Assembly: GCA_963971535.1 (NCBI GenBank)
Contig: OZ020585.1
Location: forward strand, 154,367,371 to 154,431,370
Length of the DNA stretch: 64,000 bases
Source of the DNA: Notolepis coatsorum
Taxonomy: Eukaryota; Chordata; Actinopteri; Aulopiformes; Paralepididae
Reading direction: 5' to 3'
The notes beneath the pieces are model-generated. The model was not told the origin of the DNA. It ran no database searches and saw only the letters and a program-made list of their open reading frames with translations. A program made the translations under genes and the position numbers. Below, one piece after another: positions 45,272 through 55,545 of this stretch; positions within the stretch are counted from its first letter, which is position 1, and the number at the start of each line of letters is the position of its first letter.

Positions 45272-46291
45272 GGCGAGACACTGCAGGTGAATAGTCAAAT
45301 ATACTTTTTTTGTTGATTTTGAGATTTTGTTATATTTTGCTTCCTAAACATGTCTTCTATGAAACTAGTGACAATAAAACGTCAAAAACACAGATTTAGT
45401 TGTTTATTTTACATAATTTTGCCTTATTGCAACCATAAATGTGAAAACTTGCAATATATTTTTTCTTAGTTTATATGTACATAACACATTGGGAAAGTTT
45501 CATAGTGATATCTATTCAAATATTTTTTGCCTATTAGGGGGTACTACACTGTACTACACTGTTTGTAGCCTGTGTGTAGTTCTGTTCAGTTCAATAACAT
45601 CATTATTATTATTATTATTATTATTATTCAGTTATCAGGCATGTGTTTAGGTTGTCTATTACTAATGGTTTGATTAGGTATTGTGTTTGTAAATATCTGT
45701 TTAAAAAAAAAGTATGGCATTTTACAATACAGAACTTTGAAGGCGTTTTCCCAAAAATGAGTTTTAAGAGTTTTTCCTCATACTCTGAGCCAGACATCTC
45801 CACTTCAGTAGCACTCACATACACCAAACCTTCCAGTTCTATTCATATCTATGTTCTGAAGGTATTTACAGAAGGGTTTGTTGATATCGCATTCATACCC
45901 TGATTTATATCACATTTGATTCCTAAAAACATGGCGAAATATGGAATTTTACCATAAAAATGGACTGAATGGAGTATTTTCTGATTTATGGAGTGATAAA
46001 AAGAGATATCCAAAATCCCCTCTGTAATAACCTTTGGCTCTAATATGTCAACAAAATGAAACTATAATTTTGAAAATGGCTTTATCCAATGTTCAGATTT
46101 CTGTCCTGGAATTATATGCAAATTAGTGCATATTTAAGTAGATCATGCCTCATTTGCATATTTAAACATACAATTTCAGAAGACTTGTAATACAAAAAAG
46201 TCTTGTCTTAATATAAGTAATCAACTGGGGAAGTTTCATTGTGATATCTATTAGTTAATCTTTTTACCCTATTCACCTGCAGTGTCTCCCC
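45272..46291 (-). mobile_element. 1,020-bp TTAA-type non-autonomous transposon (copy 2)
   Basis: TTAA at 45,268-45,271 and 46,292-46,295. The ends GGCGAGACACTGCAGG and CCTGCAGTGTCTCCCC are the same as in copy 1 at 17,173-18,234 but inverted. The bodies are very similar, differing mainly by an (ATT)n run and small indels. It splits polymerase B within the second exonuclease motif region. Confidence 0.94.
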
Positions 46292-47624
46292 TTAACACCA
46301 GATAGCTGTCAAAACCACGGCTATTGTGGGCAATGAATGTGAAACCTTGAAAGCGGCGTCTTCGAAAATTTTTAAGGAAGTGTTTAACACAATCGGGTCC
46401 TTTCCATGAATCTTTTCGATTATTAGTCTGAGTACATATGAGATAGGGTACATGTTTGTTGTTACCATCCACATATGACTCAATGTCATAAAACACTATG
46501 TCGGCTTTAGGCTTCGTGTCAACAGGTATTGTTTTGAAATAACATTTATGATCAGGTCTGGCTGTCTCGTCAGCTAAAGGCTCCATACATGTATGGCAGA
46601 TAGCCTGCTTGCACTTGTGTTCTTTGGGCTTCGAGGCCGCGATGTAGACGATCTCACCACATTTTACACATTTTTTATAGGCTTCGCATACAGATAGATG
46701 TTTTAGAACGTTTGCGCGCTTTGCTTTATGTTGGTCATAACAGAAAGACGATTGACAAATCCGATTGCAGTCTTTACATTTCTGTAACGCTTTTGGCTTG
46801 GTATGACATTCAACGTTGTGACAAATACTGCAGGTAGTCTTACAACTGTGCGCTCCCTTTCTAGTGTACCCAGCAAAACATCCAGGACATACGTATGGTG
46901 TGCCTAAAAAGGAATTTAGTTTGGTTATGCCGTAGTAATGTTCACAATGCAATAATCGATGCAAGCCAGGTTCTGGTCCTTCAAGCCCCGATTTATCATG
47001 CATCCTTTGTGAAGCACTTTGGTTGACAAGTGTCATGTTTAAATGTGCTATATAAATAAATTTGATTGATTGATTGATTGATTGATGCGAGAAACCTTTA
47101 GCATTTCGGAAGAATACAACTATAGAAAGATTTAGAATCCTCTCGAAGCGTTGTATATCGGTGAAACCCACACCCCCTTCAGGGACATTTGCAAGTTTAT
47201 GTAAATCTCTACCGCGCAGGTAAGCCACATCCTGATTTATAGATGGATCTAGGAGCATTGCCACATTCGTTGCGAAGCATTGTCGATCGTTCGGGTTACT
47301 TATGATGTTTAAAAACCGTCTCTTCTTGGGGAGGACTTCGCTAGTTATTAGACCATCGATTTTTCTTCTGACCCACAACCCCTCCCCCGTAGGGATGCGC
47401 ACGATCTGGGATACTAGCTGTAAAGACGTATCAGCGAGCAGTGCATGATTTGATTGCACTAACTGTTCTAGTATCTGGTAAAAATCATTAAGATTCTCAC
47501 AGCCGTTTCGTAGGAATTTATAGACCTCGTCTACCACCCCATCAACTATTAACGATACCTGTATGATGTCATTATCATTTGCAACACTTTGGATTCTAGT
47601 TAGCATACGGTCCATGGTGGCCAT
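46292..47624 (-). pseudogene. DNA polymerase B, N-terminal fragment with Cys-rich region and SINE tail
   Basis: The fragment begins MATMDRMLTRIQSV at 47,624, though the frame is open upstream to a TAG near 47,890. It holds a conserved N-terminal region (KKRRFLNIISNPNDRQCFAT and RGRDLHKLANVPEGGVGFTD). A long Cys/His-rich segment follows with many CxxC pairs (YVCPGCFAGYTRKG, CSICHNVECHTKP, KKCVKCGEIVY, CHTCMEPL). Next are exonuclease motif I VFYDIESYVDG and motif II FTFIAHNSRGFDSYLVL, ending at the TTAA insertion. Between residues about 180 and 207 a SINE tail (47,002-47,085) is read in frame (NQSIKFIYIAHLNMTLV). The Cys-rich block is seen in other Polinton polymerases. Confidence 0.93.
47002..47085 (-). 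mobile_element. SINE/LINE tail inserted in frame in polymerase
   Basis: Plus-strand text CATGTTTAAATGTGCTATAT followed by AAATAAATTTGATTGATTGA matches the 3' tail shared by fish V-SINE and LINE families, 5'-truncated to under 100 bp. It lies inside the polymerase frame without breaking it. ATGC occurs on both sides and may be part of a short target duplication. Confidence 0.8.
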
Positions 47625-47886
47625 AATATTATTATGGAATATACCGAAGTCTGGTACGCCTTTCGTTGGGTGTAAGTTGAAGTACTCTCTTAACTCTGTG
47701 TTATTAAAAACGTCTCTGTTATGTACAGTAGTTAGACCACAACCTGTATGTATAGTAGGGTTGTCAGCGCTTGAGTTAGGTGTCGAGGGGGCTGGTGTTA
47801 CTGATGGAGAGTGATTTACGACGAGTGTAGCCGGTGCTTGTAATTCCTCTAATTCAGCAGATCCGTAGAACCTGCTGGAACGCTAT

Positions 47887-48518
47887 CATCATGACCATTC
47901 ATGGAAACGCATAGGTCTAGAATATAATAATTTAATTTAGGACCTGCTCAGAGGTCATCAATCGGCACACATGCAATGCATGCATGCAATTCGTATCTGC
48001 AATTAACCCATCCCGTCGTCCTTCCCCCCCAAGGGCAGCCGGGAGCAGACAGGCGTCAACGTGAGCCGCGCCAGGGGACCAATCCAAGTGCTCCTGTCCG
48101 TCTTCGTCAAGGACGCCACAGCGTTAGCAATCTTGTTGTTGTGCATGTTTTTCCATTGGGTTTATCTTATCGGGGGGGAAACCCTTGCGAGCACGGGGAG
48201 AACATGCAAATATAGAATATTAGACTCAATCTCACGTATAGCTATGAGTAATGAATCATTATCAACCGGTGCAGGGGTGGGATCTAAGAAATCTAAGATC
48301 TCAGTTACAGGGGTAATTTGTACAGAATTATTCAACACTGTAATTGCATTAGTCATCTCTACAATGGAATTTGTGATAGAGTCATTCATAATACGCGGGG
48401 AATCTAGAGTTATGTTGAATAGCCCATTGTTCTCATTAGAGAACAGATAAGCTTCAAGCTCGGCTGGATCTAGCATGGAGCTATCCTGTATTTCTGTAGC
48501 GCTCAGATCTTCCTCCAT
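47887..48518 (-). pseudogene. Short gene upstream of polymerase, interrupted by a SINE
   Basis: From 48,518 the frame reads MEEDLSATEIQDSSMLDPAE, then AYLFSNENNGLFNITLDSPR and ITPVTEILDFLDPTPAPVDN. It breaks at the SINE (47,926-48,213) and continues DLCVSMNGHDDSVPAGSTDL to a TAG near 47,845. It is acidic with no recognised domain. Its end overlaps, in another frame, the sequence that leads into the polymerase frame, so it may have been a polymerase N-terminal extension lost by a frameshift, or a separate overlapping gene. A SINE-free duplicate of its 3' part lies at 49,947-50,211. Confidence 0.65.
47926..48213 (-). mobile_element. 5'-truncated SINE with 7-bp TSD
   Basis: AGAATAT at 47,919-47,925 and 48,214-48,220 flanks a body similar, inverted, to the 3' part of the SINE at 44,447-44,873 (CATGTTTTTCCATTGGGTTT, GTGCTCCTGTCCGTCTTCGT). 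The tRNA-like head is missing. The duplicate at 50,052-50,070 shows the uninterrupted site. Confidence 0.95.
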
Positions 48519-48588
48519 AATTAGCTATAGGTGTTTACAAAACTAAAAAAATTAAAAAAAGAAACGGCCCTCCCCTCAAGTTATTTAG

Positions 48589-49571
48589 TTACAATCTCAG
48601 ATATCTGCATTTCTGATACACATGTTCATAGGGTTGCGCCCCGTGGAGTCTAGCATGGGATGATAGTACTGTACGTTTGTATTTCTTGAAGTATGACACA
48701 TCAGGACCCTGGGGTTGATGTTGAACGAAGGCCTCCGGCTTCAGGCGGGCGAGTAGATCATCAATGGCCTGTTTATCAATGATGCTCAATTCTTCAAGTA
48801 TTTCAGGATTTCAGTCGTCATCGGTGACAGTAGCTGTGTGTAACAGGAATAAAAGAAGCTCGTAATTATCATTTTGATGAAGTAGAACACAAGTATTTAT
48901 GATCTAGCACTAGGTTCGTTTTGCACGTATATTTTCAATGGCCTGTTTATCGATGAGGTCCAATTCGCAAATCGTCTCAGGGTCCCGGTCATTTTCTATG
49001 TCCCGAGCTGTGTAGAAACAAATAAAAGAATGTCATAATAAGCATTTTAATGAATCATGATACATTTATTTAACATGAGGTTGGTTATACACTTACCACA
49101 TTTGTCAAAGTCTTCAAGCTGTCCCAGGATATCTGCGTCGGTAACATCACTAAAATCCATCAATGCACCTCCATCTGTTAAGAGTTTTAAGATAAAATAT
49201 TAATTCAGAAATTATATTAATTCAGAAATCATATTTTCTATGTATAAAAAAAACGTACCGTGTGTAATACCATCTAACCAGCGAACTGTTTCAAGCCCCG
49301 TCAGTAAGGCCTCTCCGGCTTTTAGAAAGAAAGATAAAAAAGGCACTGTGTTAGAAACAGCAACATACATTGAATAGGATTTAATTCTTTTAAAATAGAC
49401 TTGTATTCGTTAATTTGTACTTACCATAGGGCAATAATGTGTCATCCCAGAGCCGAGGATAGGAATCTATAACATAGGGAGATTAAACTTGCTGTAAATA
49501 CATTCTAGAGTTTAGTAATTGTATTGTTTTAAAAAACACATTCCGCCATGTATACCATTTTCGTAAGCCAT
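48589..49571 (-). CDS. Putative spliced Polinton gene of short phase-1 exons
   Basis: On the minus strand, exon-like blocks with GT/AG boundaries can be read at 49,571-49,556 (ATGGCTTACGAAAATG), 49,466-49,425, 49,318-49,259, 49,174-49,097, 49,007-48,910 and 48,833-48,589. Donors are GTATAC, GTAAGT, GTACGT and GTAAGT; acceptors end ATAG, AAAG, ACAG, ACAG and ACAG. Every junction is phase 1. Exons five and six are related (LDLIDKQAIENIR and LSIIDKQAIDDLLARL). Exon five ends in TAG (48,910-48,912) without a donor; exon six has its own in-frame TGA at 48,811-48,813 before the related motif. A TATAAATA box lies 58 bp upstream of the ATG. The product would be small and acidic; no family is recognised. 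Confidence 0.6.
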
Positions 49572-49628
49572 TCTTGATGTCTGAACTGCAACGTTTACAG
49601 ATAAAACACTGTTATACATCTGGGGGTG

Positions 49629-49636
49629 TATTTATA
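49629..49636 (-). promoter_or_regulatory. TATA box of the right-end spliced gene
   Basis: TATAAATA on the minus strand in the context CTGTTATAAATACACCC, 58 bp upstream of the putative ATG at 49,571. It is positioned between the right TIR and the first exon. Confidence 0.6.
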
Positions 49637-49725
49637 ACAGGGAGGATCATTTAAACAATTAATGGCAACTCCTACTTTCTGAATTACAAGTTGTAACCAT
49701 TCAGCTAGTGTTAATCTGCTTTCTC

Positions 49726-49946
49726 TTTTTATAACTAAGCTAATAACGTTGTGTCGTGAGAGATATTCGCAAGGATGATTATCTGGGGGTGCTCACACCT
49801 CTGCCGGCTTTTAACAGTTTAACAGAATGTCGTATTAACGATACATTCAAACCTATACCCCAGCTGTAAAATCATTATGGATCACCGATCATGGTACAGT
49901 TTAACACCCTCCATGAACACTAAGGGGGAAACCTAAGAAATAAATG
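49726..49946. repeat. Right Polinton terminal inverted repeat
   Basis: Reverse complement of 4,750-4,970 with about three mismatches. The inner end again carries TATAAAAA on the minus strand. The outer end runs directly into a duplicated piece of an internal Polinton gene rather than into unrelated flank. Confidence 0.93.
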
Positions 49947-50211
49947 AGAGTGATTTACGACGAGTGTAGCCGGTGCTTGTAATTCCTCTAATTCAGCAGA
50001 TCCGTAGAACCTGCTGGAACGCTATCATCATGACCATTCATGGAAACGCATAGGTCTAGAATATTAGACTCAATCTCACGTATAGCTATGAGTAATGAAT
50101 CATTATCAACCGGTGCAGGGGTGGGATCTAAGAAATCTAAGATCTCAGTTACAGGGGTAATTTGTACAGAATTATTCAACGCTGTAATTGCATTAGTCAT
50201 CTCTACACTCT
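49947..50211 (-). pseudogene. Duplicate fragment of the gene upstream of polymerase (SINE-free)
   Basis: GAGAGTGATTTACGACGAGT through CATTAGTCATCTCTACA repeats 47,809-48,362 almost exactly but lacks the SINE at 47,926-48,213. It is in the same orientation as the source gene and encodes the same ITPVTEILDFLDPTPAPVDN residues. Its join to the TIR uses a shared GAGAGTG, and its other end stops abruptly into A/T-rich sequence at 50,212. Confidence 0.93.
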
Positions 50212-50740
50212 TAAAAAAAATGTATTTTTACGGGACTTTCAATGTATTATTTTACAGATTACTTTTGTTTTTCTACTTTAAGTGTAAATCCCATAAAAAT
50301 ACAGGAAATTCCATAAAAATACAGTAAATAACCTTTAATACAAATATTAACCATTAAATAAAGGTTGTAATCTGTAGATTGATTTAATAAGAAATTATCT
50401 TTTTTTTACAGGATTATTCCATTGCTTAATTGTCTTGAATGTTAAATTACATGTAAAACACCTAGAATATACATCATTTTACTGTATGTGAAAATAAGGC
50501 AACTTTCTGTTTTTTTGCTGTTAAACTTTAAATGTAATGTTAAATAATGTTAAAAAAAAGAATAATATAATTAAAAAACAGTAAAAACCTTCAGTTATTC
50601 TACAGGTAATTCTTTTTAAATACATGTATTTGCTTAATTGTGTTGAATGTTAAATTACATTGAATTGTATGTAAAAACACATAAGATACTCATCATTTTA
50701 CTGAATGTGAAAATAAGGCAACTTTCAGTATTTAAAAAAA
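50212..50740. other. A/T-rich intervening sequence
   Basis: No gene. It contains two related blocks of about 190 bp (TGCTTAATTGTGTTGAATGT near 50,632 and TGCTTAATTGTCTTGAATGT near 50,430) and several poly-A/T runs. Probably the entry into the repeat array that follows. Confidence 0.5.
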
Positions 50741-53020
50741 ATACGATCAAACTCCTTCAATAAAGTGACAGAACTTAAAGTTCAGCAGTGAAACACTGTT
50801 ATTTCACAGGTTTTTCCTACATTTATGATGAAACACCTTCAATTAAGTGACATAACTTAAGTTCAGCAGTGAAACACTGTTATTTTACAGGTTTCCCCAT
50901 AATTATTACAATCAAACTCCTTCAATTAAGTGACAGAACTTCGTTCAGCAGTGAAACCCTGTTATTTGGCATGTTTTTCCTACATTTATGATGAAACACC
51001 TTCAATTAAGTGACATAACTAAAAGTTCAGCAGTGAAATACTGTCATTTGACAGTATTTTCCTAAATTATTACGATCAAACTCCTTCAATTAAGTGACAG
51101 AACTTAAAGTTCAGCAGTGAAACACTGTTATTTCACAGGTTTTTCCTACATTTACGATGAAACACCTTCAATTAAGTGACATAACATAAGTTCAGCAGTG
51201 AAACACTGTTATTTTACAGGTTTCCCCATAATTATTACAATCAAACTCCTTCAATTAAGTGACAGAACTTCGTTCAGCAGTGAAACGCTGTTATTTGGCA
51301 GGTTTTTCCTACATTTATGATGAAACACCTTCAATTAAGTGACATAACTAAAAGTTCAGCAGTGAAATACTGTCATTTGACAGTATTTTCCTAAATTATT
51401 ACGATCAAACTCCTTCAATTAAGTGACAGAACTTAAAGTTCAGCAGTGAAACACTGTTATTTCACAGGTTTTTCCTACATTTACGATGAAACACCTTCAA
51501 TTAAGTGACATAACTTAAGTTCAGCAGTGAAACACTGTTATTTTACAGGTTTCCCCATAATTATTACAATCAAACTCCTTCAATTAAGTGACAGAACTTC
51601 GTTCAGCAGTGAAACGCTGTTATTTGGCAGGTTTCTCCTACATTTATGATGAAACACCTTCAATTAAGTGACATAACTAAAAGTTCAGCAGTGAAATACT
51701 GTCATTTGACAGTATTTTCCTAAATTATTACGATCAAACTCCTTCAATTAAGTGACAGAACTTAAAGTTCAGCAGTGAAACACTGTTATTTCACAGGTTT
51801 TTCCTACATTTACGATGAAACACCTTCAATTAAGTGACATAACTTAAGTTCAGCAGTGAAACACTGTTATTCTACAGGTTTTTCTAAAATGATTACAATC
51901 AAACTCCTTCAATTAAGTGACAGAACTTCGTTCAGCAGTGAAACGCTGTTATTTGGCAGGTTTTTCCTACATTTATGATGAAACACCTTCAATTAAGTGA
52001 CATAACTAAAAGTTCAGCAGTGAAATACTGTCATTTGACAGTATTTTCCTAAATTATTACGATCAAACACCTTCAATTAAGTGACATAACTTAAGTTCAG
52101 CAGTGAAACACTGTTATTTTACAGGTTTCCCCATAATTATTACAATCAAACTCATTCAATTAAGTGACAGAACTTCGTTCAGCAGTGAAACACTGTTATT
52201 CTACAGGTTTTTCCAAAATGATTACAATCAAACTCCTTCAATTAAGTGACAGAACTTAAAGTTCAGCAGTGAAACACTGTTATTTCACAGGTTTTTCCTA
52301 CATTTACGATGAAACACCTTCAATTAAGTGACATAACTTAAGTTCAGCAGTGAAACACTGTTATTTTACAGGTTTCCCCATAATTATTACAATCAAACTC
52401 CTTCAATTAAGTGACAGAACTTCGTTCAGCAGTGAAACGCTGTTATTTGGCAGGTTTTTCCTACATTTATGATGAAACACCTTCAATTAAGTGACATAAC
52501 TAAAAGTTCAGCAGTGAAATACTGTCATTTGACAGTATTTTCCTAAATTATTACGATCAAACACCTTCAATTAAGTGACATAACTTAAGTTCAGCAGTGA
52601 AACACTGTTATTTTACAGGTTTCCCCATAAATATTACAATCAAACTCATTCAATTAAGTGACAGAACTTCGTTCAGCAGTGAAACACTGTTATTCTACAG
52701 GTTTTTCCAAAATGATTACAATCAAACTCCTTCAATTAAGTGACAGAACTTAAAGTTCAGCAGTGAAACACTGTTATTTCACAGGTTTTTCCTACATTTA
52801 CGATGAAACACCTTCAATTAAGTGACATAACTTAAGTTCAGCAGTGAAACACTGTTATTTTACAGGTTTCCCCATAATTATTACAATCAAACTCCTTCAA
52901 TTAAGTGACATAACTTCGTTCAGCAGTGAAACACTGTTATTCTACAGGTTTTTCCAAAATGATTACAATCAAACTCCTTCAATTAAGTGACAGAACACAA
53001 AGTTCAGCAGTGAATTTTTT
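50741..53020. repeat. Satellite-like array, ~82-bp units in a ~329-bp higher-order repeat
   Basis: Each basic unit contains CCTTCAATTAAGTGACA and GTTCAGCAGTGAAAC. Four unit types differ by signature ends (TTCACAGGTTTTTCC, TTTACAGGTTTCCCC, TTGGCAGGTTTTTCC, TTGACAGTATTTTCC) and recur in order: an ACGATCAAACTCC unit starts at about 51,072 and again at 51,401, a spacing of 329 bp. The order is irregular towards the right end, where some unit types are skipped. There are no open frames. Confidence 0.93.
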
Positions 53021-54300
53021 TTTACAGATATTTGCTACATATTCTCTGTATTTTTACAGCCCAACTGCTGTATACAAATTCAAATTACCTATTATTTGAA
53101 ATCCCTTTAAAAGTATCTGGACAAGACATTTTTCTTTTTTAAATGTCAATGCACATTAGGGAAAATGAATGATGTTCAAATAAAAGCCCAAGTTCTAATC
53201 TATCGGTTTTCATTTCATGTTTCAATCTGCTCCAGAGGCTGATATAAAAGGTTTTATTAACTGACAATTCTGAAAATCTTTCCAAAAAACCCTAATTGCA
53301 TAGGTTTTAATAGGAGTTTTTAGCAGGCGTTTTATGTCTAAATGGGTTAAGTATTCATTTTGCATGGTCTCAGCTGCACTCCAGTTCAACAACCCACAAG
53401 CAAGCACTCTTCTCAGTATATTTGGAGTACATACAGTTGATATATACAGTTGATATACCTTGTAAAAGTCAGTACAGTTAATGTGTCAAAAGTAGAAATA
53501 AGCATTTAAAAGCTCTATTCTCCAATGTGGATGATAATCTGCCAATGGTGAAAAGGAAACGACTATATCTAGCATAATATTGTATAGTGCTGAGAGATGA
53601 GTCGGCGGTGGTGTCTCGAAGGAGAGCGGTATTTATTAGCACAACATTTTATATGGAAATCACAACATTTATATGGAATGTCACTGTAAACCAGTGTTCA
53701 TTTTGGCAGCTATTTTCATTTTAGTTTTAGTCTTAGTAATGTGTCAAGTGCTCCTTTTTCGTTTATCATATTTAGTCATTTTCATTTTTGTTTCCGTTTA
53801 GTCAGTTTTAGTCAACTAAAATGTCTGAGCATTTTAGTAAACGGATGACATTTTTGTCTATTTTTAGTCAATGGAAAAAAACTTGGCAGAAGTCAGAAAT
53901 AGTCAACATGGAACATATTCTGATTTAAATTGCGTATTTATTTTTTAACCTATAGGGGAATCTGAGTCGGCGGCACAAGTAATAAACAGGAAGGGTGCAG
54001 CACTCACTGTCGATCTGTGAATGGAGAAATAACTTAATAAGACAGTCACATTATGTCTGGCCTTGCTCACCTGGCAGCGATTTATTTGAAAATATTAAAT
54101 GACAGTAACAGCAGCCAGTGTAACAGTGTCAACAACACTAACAGGATACTGTGTTTTGTAAACAAACAAACACAGTAGTTGAACTTGAGTAGATAATAGT
54201 ACAGTACAATAGTGTATAGTACACACAGTAGCAATCTGATTGCAATCTGCTTGCATAAACATAAAATGATAAATCACATTTTGAGGTTGTTGTGTAAAGT
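53021..54300. other. Non-coding stretch with a fish repeat fragment
   Basis: No convincing gene. The segment near 53,695-53,880 (GTTCATTTTGGCAGC, TTTTAGTCAACTAAAATGTC) resembles a repeat frequent in fish genomes. Short frames here lack coding features. Confidence 0.45.
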
Positions 54301-55190
54301 GCCACATGGTGATGGAAGGTCTGGTTAGGGGTTAGATTTAGAGGTGGTCTAGGTTTGGTTAGGGGTTAGAGTTAGAGATGGTCTAGAGGTCTGGTTATGG
54401 CCTCTATTAACCAGACCTAGACCACCTCTGACTCTAACCCCTAACCAGACCAAGACCACCTCTCTGACTCTAACCCCTAACCAGACCTAGACCACCTAAG
54501 CTCTTACTCTAACCCCCAAGTTAAGTTTGGTGATGGTCATTGGTCAGTGCTGGGCTGCTGCTGGCAGCGGTTTATTCTATAACAACATGATACTGTAAAC
54601 TAAACACAGTAGTACACACTGATTGTAATCTGCTTGCATAAAAACATACATTCTGAGGTCAGTGTACTGTTAAAGTGCCACATGGAAGAGGTCTGGTTAG
54701 TGGTAAGAGTTAGAGGTGGTCTAGGTCTGGTTAGGGGTTAGAGTTAGAGGTGGTCTAGGTCTGGTTATGGCCTCTATTAACCAGACCTAGACCACCTCTG
54801 ACTCTAACCCCTAACCAGACCTAGACCACCTAGGCTCTGACTCTAACACCTAAGTTAAGTTTGGTGATGGTCATTGGTCAGTGCTGGGCTGCTGCTGGCA
54901 GCGGTTTATTCTATAACAACATGATACTGTAAACTAAATACAGTAGTACTAGTAGTACACACTGATTGCAATCTGCTTGCATAAAAATATACATTCTGAG
55001 GTCAGTGTACTGTTAAAGTGCCACATGGAAGAGGTCTGGTTAGTGGTTAGAGTTAGAGGTGGTCTAGGTCTGGTTAGGGGTTAGAGTTAGAGGTGGTCTA
55101 GGTCTGGTTATGGCCTCTATTAACCAGACCTAGACCACCTCTGACTCTAACCCCTAACCAGACCTAGACCACCTCTAACTCTAACCCCTA
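54300..55190. repeat. Three-copy tandem repeat (~335 bp), each with a long hairpin
   Basis: Each unit contains GGTCTGGTTAGGGGTTAGAG and GTGGTCTAGGTCTGGTTATG followed by their complements (CCAGACCTAGACCACCTC, CTCTAACCCCTAACCAGACC), giving a near-perfect hairpin centred on CCTCTATTAACC. Spacer motifs (GCAGCGGTTTATTCTATAAC at 54,564 and about 54,898) set the period near 335 bp. Confidence 0.92.
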
Positions 55191-55362
55191 AGTTACGGTT
55201 GGTGATGGTCAGTGCTGTATTCTATAACAGTGTAAACGTCCGTGCGGAACCAAAGTGCTCAACCATAATATACTATAATGTGTATATGTACTGTATATCA
55301 CTTTATATACATGCCAACACTAATTTATTAATCATATTGTAAATAAGCTGTGTATACCAACT

Positions 55363-55545
<183 letters not shown>

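Larger units (their letters stand above)
4750..49946. mobile_element. Maverick/Polinton (adintovirus-like) element, heavily interrupted
   Basis: Two 221-bp inverted repeats bound a set of genes diagnostic of Polintons: retroviral-type integrase with chromodomain, protein-primed DNA polymerase B, packaging ATPase, adenain-type protease, hexon-like major and penton-like minor capsid proteins. Gross length is about 45 kb. Removing inserts at 7,163-12,560, 13,079-27,672, 35,445-44,903, 45,272-46,291, 47,926-48,213, about 47,002-47,085 and about 31,334-31,800 leaves roughly 14 kb. Capsid and protease genes run plus; polymerase, ATPase and small genes run minus and converge with the first set near 31,100-31,200. 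No outer target duplication was found: the left flank is the fold-back and the right flank is a duplicated fragment of the element itself. Confidence 0.95.

Noticed and set aside
50741-53020. Possible CRISPR-like array in the satellite
   Set aside because: Units are contiguous tandem repeats without unique spacers.
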